A stretch of DNA of 64,000 nt. It comes from Chitinophagaceae bacterium. GTDB taxonomy: Bacteria > Bacteroidota > Bacteroidia > Chitinophagales > Chitinophagaceae. The position numbers and the translations under genes are program-made. Below, piece by piece: positions 34,519 through 44,289 of the stretch (its first letter is position 1; each line of letters opens with the position of its first letter). The DNA lies in contig CAHJWK010000004.1 of the NCBI GenBank assembly GCA_903642275.1, forward strand, positions 22,528 to 86,527. The letters are read 5' to 3'. The notes beneath the pieces are model-generated. The model was given only the letters and a program-made list of their open reading frames with translations. It was not told the origin of the DNA and did no database searches.

Positions 34519-37068
34519 ATGATGAATAGAATTTTACTCTTTTTATTTACTTTCTTTTTTACAATTGCTGCTTTCGCGGGAAGAATATCAGGAATTATTT
34601 CTGATGATAAAGGCAATGCGTTGCCTTATGCATCCATACTTATAAAAGAAAAAGGCAATGGCACTACCGCTAATCAGCAAGGCCATTATTTATTAGAATT
34701 AAATCCAGGTGATTATACAATTGTTGTGCAGTATGTTGGCTTTACAAAACAGGAAAAGAAAATACATGTTACCAACGATGATATAAAGCTTGATTTTATT
34801 TTACAGCCACAGCAATTGCAGCTGAATGATGTTATTGTTTCATCTAAAGGCAAAGACCCAGCTTATGCAATTATCCGTAACGCAATAAAAAAGAGAGAAG
34901 AATACCGCAATGCACTGGATTCATTTACCTGCGAAGCCTATATTAAAACCCTGATTAAAACAAGGTCTTTAACGCATAAGATATTTGGTAAAAAGATTGA
35001 CAGCACAGACTGGAAATCAATGGGTGTAGATTCAGCCGGCAAGGGCATTATTTATTTGTCTGAATCACTAACTAAAATAGCTTTTAAAAAACCGGATAAA
35101 ATAAAGCTGGAAGTTTTATCAGGAAGAGAAAGCGGAACCAGCGGCTATGGATTTAATTTTCCAACCTTCATAGATTTCTATAACAATAATATTCAGGTGT
35201 TCGGTGGTCAAATGTCACCGCGTGGTTTTGTATGTCCTATTGCTGATGGCGCTTTTAACTTCTATAAATATCATTTCCTGGGTTCTTATATTGAAGATGG
35301 CCGTAAGATAAACCGCATACAGGTTATACCACGAAGGGAGTATGAACCACTCTTTTCCGGAACCATTGAAATAACAGGCGGAGACTGGCGTATTCATAGT
35401 CTTGATTTGATGCTCACCAAAGAATCTCAGCTTGAAATATTAGATACGATGGAGATAAGGCAGATACAGTTTCCTGTTACACAAAACATCTGGCGCACAA
35501 AAGACCAGGTGTTATATTTTACGTTCAATAAATTTGGTATTGATGCCGTTGGTAATTTTCTGAATGTGTTTAATAATTATGATATTAATCCTTCTTTCCG
35601 AAAAAAATATTTCAACAACATTGTTGTTAAGTTCGATACAGGCGTAAATAAAAAAACAACTGCTTACTGGGATTCAATAAGGCCTGTACCGCTTGAGCAG
35701 GAAGAAATAAAAGATTATAAGGTCAAGGACAGCATATATCACTATCAGCGGGATTCATCGTTTACAAAACATTACAGAGATTCGCTTCGGCGCATGCAAG
35801 GCAAAATTAATGTGATGACTATATTGCAGAAAGGATTTACCCGTTCTAATTACAATCCTGCGAATTATACAACTGTTGAATGGCAGCCTTTATTAAAACA
35901 GATAGAATATAATACGGTTGAAGGTGTGGCTTTTAATGCCGAAGCAACTATCAGCCATGTATTTCCTGAACGCAAAAGAGAATTAAGTTTTACGCCGCAT
36001 TTACGTTATGGTTTAAGCAATAATCATTTTAATGCATGGGGAACGCTGAATTATAATAAGCGTTCAAGCTGGCCTGGCATTGATGATTCTATGAATGATG
36101 ATGCGGCTTCGTACCGCGTTAATAATTTTTCTGTTAGTGGTGGTAAACATATAAGCCAGTTTAATAAAGATAAGCCAATATCACCTTTTATGAACGGAAT
36201 TTATACACTTTTTTTTAATCATAATTACATGAAAATTTATGAAAATTATTTTGCCCATCTTAATTATAACGGAACATCCCAAACAGGATTAAAATATACA
36301 GCCGAACTTTTATACGAAGACCGGATGCCGGTAAATAACACAACTGATTACTCAATATTTAAATATCAGCCACAAAAGTTTACACCAAACTATCCTTTTG
36401 AAAAAATTGACAGCCAGTTCGTAAGACACCAGGCAGTAATTGCAACAGCATCTTTAGAATATCAGCCTGGCCAAAAGTTTATACAATACCCAAATTATCG
36501 TGTGCCACTTGGTTCAAAATATCCAACATTCAGGCTTGAATATGAAAAAGGGTTTAAGAATATTTTAGGCAGTGATGTTGACTTTGATAAGTGGAATTTT
36601 TCTGTTGCCGATGGTTTAAATTTTAAACTTGCAGGTCAGCTAAATTACCGAATTGATATTGGCGGCTTTTTAAATTCCCGCTCTGTGTTTATACAGGATT
36701 ACAGGCATTTTAATGGCAATCAAACTATATTTGCAAGCCGTTATTTGAACAGCTTCCAAGTAGCACCATATTACGCAAACAGTACAACGGCTTCATTTTA
36801 TACAACCATACATGCAGAGCATCATTTTAATGGATTGCTTACTAATAAAATACCATTGTTTAAAAAGCTTAACTGGAATCTTGTCGCAGGCAGCAATGCC
36901 TTTTATGTAAACAGTAATAATAATTATATTGAAGTGTTTGCCGGTCTTGAAAATATACTTAAGCTGTTTCGCGTAGACTTGGTTGCATCATATCTTGATG
37001 GCAATAAAGGGCAGGTCGCAGTGCGCATAGGTTTAGGTGGCTTGTTAGGTGGCAAAATACAGTTTTGA
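34519..37068 (+). CDS. DUF5686 / carboxypeptidase-like regulatory domain protein
   Basis: 849 aa. Signal peptide about 1-20 (ends AAFAG). Carboxypeptidase-D regulatory-like domain about 21-100 (GRISGIISDDKGNALPYASI, then a GHYLLEL turn). The rest matches DUF5686, an outer-membrane-associated family of Bacteroidota. The C-terminal ~400 residues alternate hydrophobic residues in beta-strand fashion, and the protein ends in a beta-signal-like GLGGLLGGKIQF. It is probably an outer-membrane beta-barrel of unknown substrate. Met1 and Met2 are both possible starts. Convergent with radC. Confidence 0.88.
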   Translation: MMNRILLFLFTFFFTIAAFAGRISGIISDDKGNALPYASILIKEKGNGTTANQQGHYLLELNPGDYTIVVQYVGFTKQEKKIHVTNDDIKLDFILQPQQLQLNDVIVSSKGKDPAYAIIRNAIKKREEYRNALDSFTCEAYIKTLIKTRSLTHKIFGKKIDSTDWKSMGVDSAGKGIIYLSESLTKIAFKKPDKIKLEVLSGRESGTSGYGFNFPTFIDFYNNNIQVFGGQMSPRGFVCPIADGAFNFYKYHFLGSYIEDGRKINRIQVIPRREYEPLFSGTIEITGGDWRIHSLDLMLTKESQLEILDTMEIRQIQFPVTQNIWRTKDQVLYFTFNKFGIDAVGNFLNVFNNYDINPSFRKKYFNNIVVKFDTGVNKKTTAYWDSIRPVPLEQEEIKDYKVKDSIYHYQRDSSFTKHYRDSLRRMQGKINVMTILQKGFTRSNYNPANYTTVEWQPLLKQIEYNTVEGVAFNAEATISHVFPERKRELSFTPHLRYGLSNNHFNAWGTLNYNKRSSWPGIDDSMNDDAASYRVNNFSVSGGKHISQFNKDKPISPFMNGIYTLFFNHNYMKIYENYFAHLNYNGTSQTGLKYTAELLYEDRMPVNNTTDYSIFKYQPQKFTPNYPFEKIDSQFVRHQAVIATASLEYQPGQKFIQYPNYRVPLGSKYPTFRLEYEKGFKNILGSDVDFDKWNFSVADGLNFKLAGQLNYRIDIGGFLNSRSVFIQDYRHFNGNQTIFASRYLNSFQVAPYYANSTTASFYTTIHAEHHFNGLLTNKIPLFKKLNWNLVAGSNAFYVNSNNNYIEVFAGLENILKLFRVDLVASYLDGNKGQVAVRIGLGGLLGGKIQF

Positions 37069-37088
37069 TAGAGCTTGCATTTAGTTTA

Positions 37089-37778
37089 TCATAATAAACC
37101 TTCATCTGCAAAGCTGTAGTAGCCATCTTCGCTTACTATGATATGATCCATTACAGCAATATCAAAGTATGCTGCTGCATCTTTAATCTTTTTAGTTAGC
37201 GCTTCATCAGCCCGGCTTGGCTTAACGCTTCCACTGGGATGATTATGACAAAGTATAATGCTCACTGCATCGTTTTCCAACGCTTTCTTTAAAATAATTC
37301 TTGGGTCTGCAATGGTTCCGGTAATGCCGCCTTCACTGATTATTTCATGATGCTTTATCTTATTAGCACGGTTTAAATAAACAACAGCAAATACTTCATG
37401 ATTTTTATATTTCAACTGTGCTCTTAAATACTCGGCAGCATCTTTACTTTTAACTATGTTGTTTACTTTCTTTTCTGTCACTTCCCTTCGCAAACCTAAT
37501 TCCAACGCGGCTGCAATAGCAATTGCTTTCGCTTCACCAATACCTTTTACTTTAAGCTTAATAATTTCTTTAATTGATAATTTACCCAGCTTCTGCAAAT
37601 CATTATCAACAGCAGCTAATAATTGCTTGGTAACATCAACAGCACTTCTGTCTTTTGTGCCGTTATTAATTAAAATAGCAAGCAGTTCAGCATTGCTTAA
37701 GGCGCTATATCCCTTAAGCAACATTTTTTCACGTGGGCGGTCATCTACGGCCCAGTTTTTAATAGAAGTATTTGCCAC
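37089..37778 (-). CDS. radC: RadC family protein (JAB/MPN domain)
   Basis: 229 aa. An N-terminal HhH-like region (LSIKEIIKLKVKGIGEAKAI) is followed by the JAB1/MPN-type domain with H178-N-H180-PSG and the downstream Asp in the FDIAVMDHI strand. RadC was named for DNA repair, but its biochemical role remains uncertain; the metal-binding JAMM motif is intact. Divergent from prs, with 68 bp between the starts. Confidence 0.95.
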   Translation of the reverse strand: MANTSIKNWAVDDRPREKMLLKGYSALSNAELLAILINNGTKDRSAVDVTKQLLAAVDNDLQKLGKLSIKEIIKLKVKGIGEAKAIAIAAALELGLRREVTEKKVNNIVKSKDAAEYLRAQLKYKNHEVFAVVYLNRANKIKHHEIISEGGITGTIADPRIILKKALENDAVSIILCHNHPSGSVKPSRADEALTKKIKDAAAYFDIAVMDHIIVSEDGYYSFADEGLL

Positions 37779-37846
37779 AGAAAAATTAAAGCATCAAATT
37801 AATATTTCTTTTTTGAATTCTATCTTCGCCGTACAACTATACGTTT

Positions 37847-38809
37847 ATGGGCCCATCAGTAAAAATATTTTCAGGCACAGGTTCTCACCAGCTTGCAGCA
37901 AAAATTATAACCCGCTTTGGTGTTCCGCAGGGCAAAGTAAACATTCAAAAATTCAGTGACGGTGAGTTTCAGCCGGTGTTTTTAGAAAGCATCCGGGGTG
38001 ATTATGTGTTTCTTATTCAAAGCACCTGTGCACCAACAGATAACCTGATGGAATTATTATTGATGATTGATGGTGCCAAGCGGGCAAGTGCCTATAAGAT
38101 AATTGCAGTAATGCCTTATTTTGGATATTCAAGACAGGACAGGAAAGATAAACCGCGTGTTGCTATCGGCTCAAAGCTCGTAGCTTCTTTATTAGAAACT
38201 GCCGGTGCAGACCGTGTAATAACAATGGATTTGCATGCCCCGCAGATACAGGCTTTTTTTGATATTCCGGTTGACCATTTAGATAGCTCTGCCATTTTTA
38301 TTCCTTACATAGAAAGCCTTAAACTTGAAAACCTTACCTTCGCGGCCCCCGACGTGGGAAGTACCCCTCGTGTGAGGGAAATTGCAAGTTATTTTAATGC
38401 AGAAATGGTTATCTGCGATAAGCACCGTAAACGTGCAAATGAAATAGCAAGCATGGTATTGATAGGTGATGTGGAAGGTAAGGATATAATTCTGATAGAT
38501 GATATTATTGACACCGGTGGTACGTTAGCGAAAGCAGCAGGTCTTTTAAAGGATAAAGGAGCTACAAGTGTAAGGGCATTATGTACGCATGCAGTTTTAA
38601 GTGGTAACGCTTACCAGACAATTGAGAATAGTGAGCTTGAAGAAGTAGTGGTTTGTGATACTATACCGTTAAAACATTCCGGCCGTAAATTAAAAGTTAT
38701 TTCAGTGGCTGATCTGTTTGCAATCGCAATAAGAAATGCTTATGAAAATAAAAGTATTACCAGCTTATTCATTCATTCGCAAATGCGGGAAAAGGTTGGA
38801 AAGATATAA
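37847..38809 (+). CDS. prs: Ribose-phosphate pyrophosphokinase
   Basis: 320 aa, full length for class I PRPP synthetase. The RQDRKDKPRV catalytic flexible-loop region, VITMDLHAPQIQAFFDIPVD and the PRPP-binding loop DDIIDTGGTLAKAA are all present. It makes PRPP from ribose 5-phosphate and ATP for nucleotide, His and Trp synthesis. Followed by rplY across a terminator-like hairpin, the common prs-rplY-pth order. Confidence 0.98.
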   Translation: MGPSVKIFSGTGSHQLAAKIITRFGVPQGKVNIQKFSDGEFQPVFLESIRGDYVFLIQSTCAPTDNLMELLLMIDGAKRASAYKIIAVMPYFGYSRQDRKDKPRVAIGSKLVASLLETAGADRVITMDLHAPQIQAFFDIPVDHLDSSAIFIPYIESLKLENLTFAAPDVGSTPRVREIASYFNAEMVICDKHRKRANEIASMVLIGDVEGKDIILIDDIIDTGGTLAKAAGLLKDKGATSVRALCTHAVLSGNAYQTIENSELEEVVVCDTIPLKHSGRKLKVISVADLFAIAIRNAYENKSITSLFIHSQMREKVGKI

Positions 38810-38840
38810 CGCTTAAAATCAATTAAAAATAGAATAACAC

Positions 38841-38866
38841 AAGCCGCAAAGCGGCTTTATTGTCTT
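38841..38866 (+). terminator. Terminator or attenuator between prs and rplY
   Basis: AAGCCGC / GCGGCTT stem with an AAA loop followed by TATTGTCTT. It may end prs transcripts while some read-through continues to rplY. Confidence 0.7.
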
Positions 38867-38883
38867 AAACAAAACAAATAAAA

Positions 38884-39549
38884 ATGAAATCAATTACAAT
38901 CGAAGGACAACTGAGGACCGAAACCGGCAAAAAAGCCACCCGGCAACTTCGCTCTCAGGAAATGGTGCCTGGTGTAATTTATGGTGGTGCGCAGGAAGTA
39001 AGTTTTTATGCTTCTGCCAAGGCTTTAAAACCACTTGTTTATACCAGCCAGTTTCAATTAGCAGAAGTTAATGTAGATGGTAAATCTTATACCTGCATTC
39101 TAAAAGACCTGCAGTTTGATAAAGTATCTGATCTTTTAAATCATGTTGACCTTTTGGAACTGGTAGAAGATAAAAAAATCGTTGCTGATCTGCCTTTAAA
39201 ATTTACCGGCGCGGCAGCAGGTGTTAAAGAAGGTGGTAAGCTGGTTACAAAAATGAAATCGCTTAAAGTAAAAACACTTCCAAAATACCTGAAAGAAAAT
39301 ATTGAGGTTGATATAACCAATCTTGAATTGAATGGTAACATTCGTGTAGAAGACGTGAAAGAAGACAATATGGAAATTATGAATTCGCCACGTATTCCTA
39401 TTGCTTCAGTTGTATTAACAAGACAATTAAAACAGGAAGAAGCAACTACAGCACCTGCGGCAACAGCAGCAGCGCCAACGGCAAAAGCCGCAGCACCGGC
39501 TGCAAAAGCTGCTGCACCAGCAAAAGCGAAAGAAGAAAAGAAAAAATAG
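38884..39549 (+). CDS. rplY: 50S ribosomal protein L25 (CTC type)
   Basis: 221 aa. An N-terminal L25 domain (about 1-90; ITIEGQLRTETGKKATRQLR, then VPGVIYGG) that binds 5S rRNA, and the C-terminal CTC beta domain (about 95-185). A low-complexity Ala/Lys/Pro tail (about 186-221) ends EEKKK. Such tails are common in Bacteroidota L25. Followed by a terminator, then pth. Confidence 0.97.
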   Translation: MKSITIEGQLRTETGKKATRQLRSQEMVPGVIYGGAQEVSFYASAKALKPLVYTSQFQLAEVNVDGKSYTCILKDLQFDKVSDLLNHVDLLELVEDKKIVADLPLKFTGAAAGVKEGGKLVTKMKSLKVKTLPKYLKENIEVDITNLELNGNIRVEDVKEDNMEIMNSPRIPIASVVLTRQLKQEEATTAPAATAAAPTAKAAAPAAKAAAPAKAKEEKKK

Positions 39550-39566
39550 GTTTAATATTTTATTTA

Positions 39567-39600
39567 CAAAGCCCTGTAATAGTACGGGGCTTTGTTGTTT
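39567..39600 (+). terminator. Terminator of rplY
   Basis: CAAAGCCC / GGGCTTTG stem with a 12-base loop followed by TTGTTT, 17 bp after the rplY stop. Confidence 0.85.
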
Positions 39601-39601
39601 A

Positions 39602-39637
39602 GACCTCACCCCAACCCTTCTCCTCGTAGCGAGGGGC
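39602..39637. repeat. Hairpin repeat (CCTCACCCCAACCCTTCTCC)
   Basis: Single copy in opposite orientation to the pair at 27481-27560; it lies directly after the rplY terminator and before pth. Confidence 0.6.
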
Positions 39638-39673
39638 AATTGATTTAATACCTCTTATATTTAACTTAACTTA

Positions 39674-40249
39674 ATGAGTAGATTTTTAATATTTGGATTG
39701 GGTAATATTGGAGTAGAATATCAACAGACACGTCATAACATTGGTTTTGATGTGGTAACTGCTTTTGTTTTGAAACATAAAGGATCATTTACTACACAAA
39801 GGCTGGCAGAAACAGCAGAGATAAAATTTAAAGGAAAAATATTTTTCTGCATTAAGCCAACAACATATATGAACTTAAGCGGCAAGGCATTTAAATACTG
39901 GATGGATAAAGAGAAGATTGAACTTGAAAATACTTTGACTATTGTTGATGATATTGCTTTGCCCGTTGATGCTTTAAGACTTCGGCCCGGTGGGAGTGAT
40001 GGTGGCCACAATGGTTTAAAGGATATTCAGCAAAGCATAAACACAGCCAATTATCCCAAGCTGCGTTTTGGCATTGGTAACAATTTTCCAAAGGGCATGC
40101 AGGCTGAATTTGTGCTTTCAAAATGGTTCCCTGAAGAGCTTAATCTTGTTTGGAAAAAGATTGAATACTGCTCACAGGTGATTGAAGATTTTGCAACCGC
40201 AGGTATTGAGCGAACGATGAATATCGTAAATAATAAAATGAAATATTAA
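39674..40249 (+). CDS. pth: Peptidyl-tRNA hydrolase
   Basis: 191 aa. Motifs FGLGNIGVEYQQTRHNIGF (catalytic His21), KPTTYMNLSGKA and the DDIALP...GGSDGGHNGLKDI substrate-binding segment are all present. It releases tRNA from prematurely dissociated peptidyl-tRNA. The rplY-pth neighbourhood is conserved in many bacteria. The ATG at 39674 gives the usual length. Confidence 0.97.
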   Translation: MSRFLIFGLGNIGVEYQQTRHNIGFDVVTAFVLKHKGSFTTQRLAETAEIKFKGKIFFCIKPTTYMNLSGKAFKYWMDKEKIELENTLTIVDDIALPVDALRLRPGGSDGGHNGLKDIQQSINTANYPKLRFGIGNNFPKGMQAEFVLSKWFPEELNLVWKKIEYCSQVIEDFATAGIERTMNIVNNKMKY

Positions 40250-40305
40250 AATACATATTTAAAACATTCTAATTATTTTTATCCTTAGCTGCAAATGAGA
40301 CTCCA

Positions 40306-40917
40306 ATGAAAATATTTTGTGTCGGCAGAAATTATGCTGAACATGCCAAAGAATTAAAGAACGAAATTCCGGCTGAGCCTGTAATCTTTTTAAAGCCTAA
40401 AAGTGCTTTACTGCTTGCCAACACACCATTTTATTATCCTGACTTTACAAACGAGCTGCATTATGAAGCTGAGCTGGTATTACGCATTTCAAAAAATGGA
40501 AAATATATACCTGAATCGCAAGCAGGTCATTACTTTAATGCCATTACGGTGGGCATTGATTTTACAGCGCGGGATGTACAGAATGAATTAAAAGAAAAAA
40601 GCCTTCCATGGGAAAAAGCAAAAGCCTGGGATTGTTCAGCCGTGGTGGGCAAATGGAGTGACCTCGAATCTTCAATGGTTAGAAAACCGCTGAACTTTTC
40701 TTTGAATTTAAATGATGAATGCGTACAAAAAGGAAATAGCAGGAATATGATATTTTCTTTCAACCGTATTATTGCAGATATTTCAAAATATTTTGCATTG
40801 AATATCGGAGACCTTGTTTTTACCGGGACCCCTTCCGGTGTTGGTGAGTGTGTGGTGGGTGATAAACTGTGCGGATATTTTGAAGAGGAAAAAGTTTTTG
40901 AACTCGATATAAAATAA
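40306..40917 (+). CDS. Fumarylacetoacetate hydrolase family protein
   Basis: 203 aa, the short single-domain FAH type. Visible: KIFCVGRNYAEHAKEL, the metal-binding LHYEAELVLRI glutamates, a DFTARDVQ Asp, and the C-terminal FTGTPSGVGECVVGDKL loop. Members are acylpyruvate hydrolases or oxaloacetate tautomerase/decarboxylases; which one is not decidable here. It lies 34 bp upstream of the E1 fusion and is probably co-transcribed. Confidence 0.92.
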   Translation: MKIFCVGRNYAEHAKELKNEIPAEPVIFLKPKSALLLANTPFYYPDFTNELHYEAELVLRISKNGKYIPESQAGHYFNAITVGIDFTARDVQNELKEKSLPWEKAKAWDCSAVVGKWSDLESSMVRKPLNFSLNLNDECVQKGNSRNMIFSFNRIIADISKYFALNIGDLVFTGTPSGVGECVVGDKLCGYFEEEKVFELDIK

Positions 40918-40951
40918 TTGAATTTATTTTTCCGTACAGGATATTTGTACA

Positions 40952-43018
40952 ATGCTTGATAACAAGATTCTCGCTGATGCCTTCAGGCTTATGGTTACCG
41001 CACGGTGTATGGGGGACATCTATGAAAACAACCGGCAGGTTTGCAGGTATGTTCATTCCACATCAAGAGGCCATGAAGCTATACAGATAGCAACAGGCAT
41101 GCAGCTTCTTCCAACAGATTTTGTTAGTCCTTATTACCGAGATGACAGCCTGATGCTTTCACTTGGTTATAAGCCTTATGAATTAATGCTGCAATTACTT
41201 GCCAAAGCAGATGATCCGTTTTCAGGAGGTCGCTCTTATTATTGTCATCCAAGCAATAAAAACACAGATAAGCCACGCATCATTCATCAAAGCAGTGCAA
41301 CCGGTATGCAGGCGATACCTACAACCGGTTTAGCGCAAGGCATTAAATATCTTGAATCAATCAATTCATCACTTCTAAAAAAAGGGAAAAACGGTGAAGC
41401 GCCGGTTGTAGTGTGCAGTCTTGGTGATGATAGCATGACCGAAGGTGAAGTAAGCGAAGCTTTACAATTTGCTGTACTAAAACAGTTACCAATAATTTAC
41501 CTGGTGCAGGATAATGAATGGGGCATCAGTGCTACGGCAGAAGAAAGCCGTGCAATGGACGCTTATGAGTTTGCGGCTGGCTTTAAAGGGCTTGAAAGAT
41601 TTAAAGTTGACGGAAGCGTTTTCGAACATGCTTTTGGTGTTATGCAATATGCCATAAATTATGTACGCCGCGAAAGAAAACCTGTGCTGGTACATGCATG
41701 TGTTCCGCTACTTGGCCATCATACAAGCGGTGTTAGAAAAGAATTTTACAGAACAAAAGAAGACCTTGATAAGCATCTTGCTAATGATCCTTATACAAAG
41801 CTGCGGCAATATCTTGGACAAAGCGGCTTTACTGAACTGCAGATACAAACACTTGAAACCAATGTAAATATTGAAGTATTCAGAGCATTTGAAAATGCAA
41901 AAAATGCTGACGAGCCTTTAGCCGAATCCATTACAGAACATGTTTTTGCTGAAACCCAGGTTAAATATGAAACAGGTGTACGTCAGCCTGCCAATGCCGG
42001 AAAAATAATTATGGTTGATGCGGCGCTGCATGCTATCGAAGAACTGATGCAGGAACATGAAGAATGTATTTTATATGGCGAAGATGTGGGCAAAAGACTG
42101 GGTGGTGTATTTCGCGAGACAGCAACGCTTGCGGAAAAATTTGGTGATGAGCGTGTGTTTAATACTGCGATACAGGAAGCGTATATCATTGGTTCAACGG
42201 CAGGTTTAAGCGCTTTGGGATTAAAGCCAATAGTAGAAGTACAGTTTGCTGATTACATCTACCCGGGTTTAAACCAACTGGTAACTGAAGTAGCAAAATC
42301 AAACTATCTCACAAATGGAAAATATCCTGTGAGCATGATATTGCGTGTCCCCATTGGTGCGTATGGCGGCGGCGGCCCTTATCATAGCGCAAGTATTGAA
42401 TCAACCCTGCTTGCAATAAAAGGAATAAAAGTTTGCTATCCTTCAAATGCAGCAGATATTAAAGGTTTGATGAAAGCTGCTTACCATGATCCAAATCCTG
42501 TGGTAATGCTTGAACACAAAGGTTTATACTGGAGTAAAGTTGCGGGCACAGAAGACGCAAAAACTATCGAACCTGATAATAATTATTTATTGCCTTTAGG
42601 CAAAGCAAACATTGTTTTAAAAGCTGGTGCAGAAAAAATTAAAAACGGCGAAAGTGTTTGTGTGATTACGTATGGCATGGGAGTTTATTGGGCAAAAGCC
42701 GCTGCTAAAGAATTTAATGAACAGGTTGAAATTGTTGACTTACGGACTTTATATCCTTTAGATGAAGACCTGATTTTTTCAACTGTAACCAAACATGGCA
42801 AATGCCTTGTGCTTACTGAAGAGCAGCAAACCAATTCTTTCGCAGAAGCATTGGCTTACCGTATCAGCTATCATTGCTTTAAATATCTTGATGCTCCTGT
42901 TATGGTGTTGGGTGCATTAGACTTACCTGCAGTTCCCATCAACGTAATTTTAGAGCAGGCGATGCTCCCTAATGCCGAAAAAGTAAAAGAAAAAATAAAT
43001 CAGTTATTGTATACTTAG
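40952..43018 (+). CDS. 2-oxoacid dehydrogenase E1, alpha-beta fusion
   Basis: 688 aa. Residues about 1-330 are the alpha part with the thiamine diphosphate motif beginning LGDDSMTEGEVSEALQFAVL and a QDNEWGIS end (usual GDG...NN is here GDD...NE). About 350-688 are the beta part (ILYGEDVGKRLGGVFRET, then IGAYGGGGPYHSAS). It decarboxylates a 2-oxoacid and passes the acyl group to an E2 lipoyl subunit. The fused form is common in Bacteroidota and is usually annotated as branched-chain 2-oxoacid dehydrogenase; E2 and E3 are not in the window. Confidence 0.93.
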   Translation: MLDNKILADAFRLMVTARCMGDIYENNRQVCRYVHSTSRGHEAIQIATGMQLLPTDFVSPYYRDDSLMLSLGYKPYELMLQLLAKADDPFSGGRSYYCHPSNKNTDKPRIIHQSSATGMQAIPTTGLAQGIKYLESINSSLLKKGKNGEAPVVVCSLGDDSMTEGEVSEALQFAVLKQLPIIYLVQDNEWGISATAEESRAMDAYEFAAGFKGLERFKVDGSVFEHAFGVMQYAINYVRRERKPVLVHACVPLLGHHTSGVRKEFYRTKEDLDKHLANDPYTKLRQYLGQSGFTELQIQTLETNVNIEVFRAFENAKNADEPLAESITEHVFAETQVKYETGVRQPANAGKIIMVDAALHAIEELMQEHEECILYGEDVGKRLGGVFRETATLAEKFGDERVFNTAIQEAYIIGSTAGLSALGLKPIVEVQFADYIYPGLNQLVTEVAKSNYLTNGKYPVSMILRVPIGAYGGGGPYHSASIESTLLAIKGIKVCYPSNAADIKGLMKAAYHDPNPVVMLEHKGLYWSKVAGTEDAKTIEPDNNYLLPLGKANIVLKAGAEKIKNGESVCVITYGMGVYWAKAAAKEFNEQVEIVDLRTLYPLDEDLIFSTVTKHGKCLVLTEEQQTNSFAEALAYRISYHCFKYLDAPVMVLGALDLPAVPINVILEQAMLPNAEKVKEKINQLLYT

Positions 43019-43061
43019 CTTACAACTGGCAGTATTCTTGAAACATACCATTAAAAGCATT

Positions 43062-43262
43062 ATGAAAAATATTCTTTTAATTGGTTTGATATCATTCTTT
43101 ATTAGTTGTTCAGGTAATACAGGCAATACTTCAGCACGTGATTCTAACAATGCTATTGAAGACCATCCTTTACAGGATACATCAGTTGATACTATGATGA
43201 ATGGATATGCGCCTCCGCATACAGACAGCGCTTTAAAAATGAGTGATTCATTACATCACTAA
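43062..43262 (+). CDS. Small lipoprotein, hypothetical
   Basis: 66 aa from the ATG at 43062 (MKNILLIGLISFFISC); the frame opens 8 codons earlier, but this start gives a proper leader. Hydrophobic leader followed by a lipobox-like FISC with Cys16, then an acidic Ser/Asp/Thr-rich mature part ending SDSLHH. No family recognised. Upstream of two small membrane-protein genes on the same strand. Confidence 0.65.
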   Translation: MKNILLIGLISFFISCSGNTGNTSARDSNNAIEDHPLQDTSVDTMMNGYAPPHTDSALKMSDSLHH

Positions 43263-43309
43263 TATTAAATACACAATCAATTTTAATAACACTTAATATA
43301 ATAAACAGG

Positions 43310-43783
43310 ATGTTTAAGAAACATAGAAACGGACCAGGAATGTTGCTTGGAAAATTTGCAGGTTCTATTGGAAAAGGTTTAATAGCAGGTGCAGCAGGTA
43401 CAGCAGCAATGACTATTTCGCAAATGATTGAAATGAAAATTACAAAACGTGAAGCCAGTAACGAACCAGCTGAAGCTGCAGAGAAAGTATTGGATATTTT
43501 ACCTGAAAATGAAAAAACATTTTCTAATGAAGTGCATTGGACTTACGGCATAAGCTGGGGGATACCAAGAGGTATTTTAGGTTTGTTTGGTTTAAGTGGA
43601 TTGCCTGCAACAGCCATTCATTTTGCGACAATTTATTCAACTGCTTTAATAATGCCAACACAATTAAAAGTTGCGCCACCTTTAAACGAATGGAAGCCAA
43701 AAAAGTTTGCTGTTGACGCATTGCATCATGCAGTATATGCACTTGTTTCAGGTTTGGTGTATGATGCTATGAGCCAGGATTAA
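43310..43783 (+). CDS. Hypothetical protein with glycine-rich membrane segment
   Basis: 157 aa. A Gly/Ala-rich hydrophobic segment at about residues 15-38 (GKGLIAGAAGTAAMTISQM), a charged middle, then two moderately hydrophobic stretches (about 82-113 and 135-152). It resembles small Bacteroidota proteins of unknown function that start with a Gly-rich transmembrane helix. The next gene (43836) also begins with an AGALTGIAAAIL segment, so the two may be functionally linked. Confidence 0.65.
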   Translation: MFKKHRNGPGMLLGKFAGSIGKGLIAGAAGTAAMTISQMIEMKITKREASNEPAEAAEKVLDILPENEKTFSNEVHWTYGISWGIPRGILGLFGLSGLPATAIHFATIYSTALIMPTQLKVAPPLNEWKPKKFAVDALHHAVYALVSGLVYDAMSQD

Positions 43784-43835
43784 ATTGATTTAAATTTAGT
43801 ATAGGTTCAGTTTTGTTTGTTAAAAAAAATTAAAT

Positions 43836-44234
43836 ATGAGAGGGCCAGATAGAGTTTCCACTTTTTCTAAAGCTTTATTAGCCGGTGCTTTAACTGGTAT
43901 TGCTGCTGCGATTTTAAATTGTGTTTATAATATTATTTTCAGAGGTATAACCCGTTATTTTCCGGCAGAAGAGTTTTGCTTTTTTCAAATAATATTTGCT
44001 TCTGTTATTGTACTTATTTTAATTGGGATTCTATATTACGGACTGATAAAAAATGCCGGTTCAACAGTATTTGCAATAGTAGCCGTTTGCATCACGGCAT
44101 TTGTTCATGCTAATAAAAGTGAAACTGCATTTTATGGAAATCATGGATTGATTGCAGGCTTTTCAATTATTAGCGGCATATTGGCCTTAACATTACTTCC
44201 ATACTTATATAAGCATCCCAGAATTTTTATTTAA
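43836..44234 (+). CDS. Hypothetical four-helix membrane protein
   Basis: 132 aa with four hydrophobic helices (about 13-32, 47-68, 75-93 and 103-124). A short polar N-terminus MRGPDRVSTFSK precedes the first helix AGALTGIAAAIL. No catalytic motifs and no recognised family. 52 bp after the 43310 gene, same strand, probably co-transcribed. Confidence 0.7.
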   Translation: MRGPDRVSTFSKALLAGALTGIAAAILNCVYNIIFRGITRYFPAEEFCFFQIIFASVIVLILIGILYYGLIKNAGSTVFAIVAVCITAFVHANKSETAFYGNHGLIAGFSIISGILALTLLPYLYKHPRIFI

Positions 44235-44266
44235 AATAGACGTAAAATATTATTCACTGCATAAAA

Positions 44267-44288
44267 AAAGGCACTCAAAAATGCCTTT
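44267..44288 (-). terminator. Terminator of tRNA-Met
   Basis: AAAGGCA / TGCCTTT stem with an 8-base loop, followed on the minus strand by TTTT; directly after the tRNA 3' end. Confidence 0.8.
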
Positions 44289-44289
44289 G

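Noticed and set aside
39416..39549. Ala/Lys-rich repeats at the end of rplY as a mobile or slippage element
   Set aside because: Low-complexity L25 tails are common in Bacteroidota; frame is intact.
41426..41518. Loss of function of the E1 thiamine site (GDD...NE instead of GDG...NN)
   Set aside because: Such variants occur in fused Bacteroidota E1 proteins; not enough to call it inactive.
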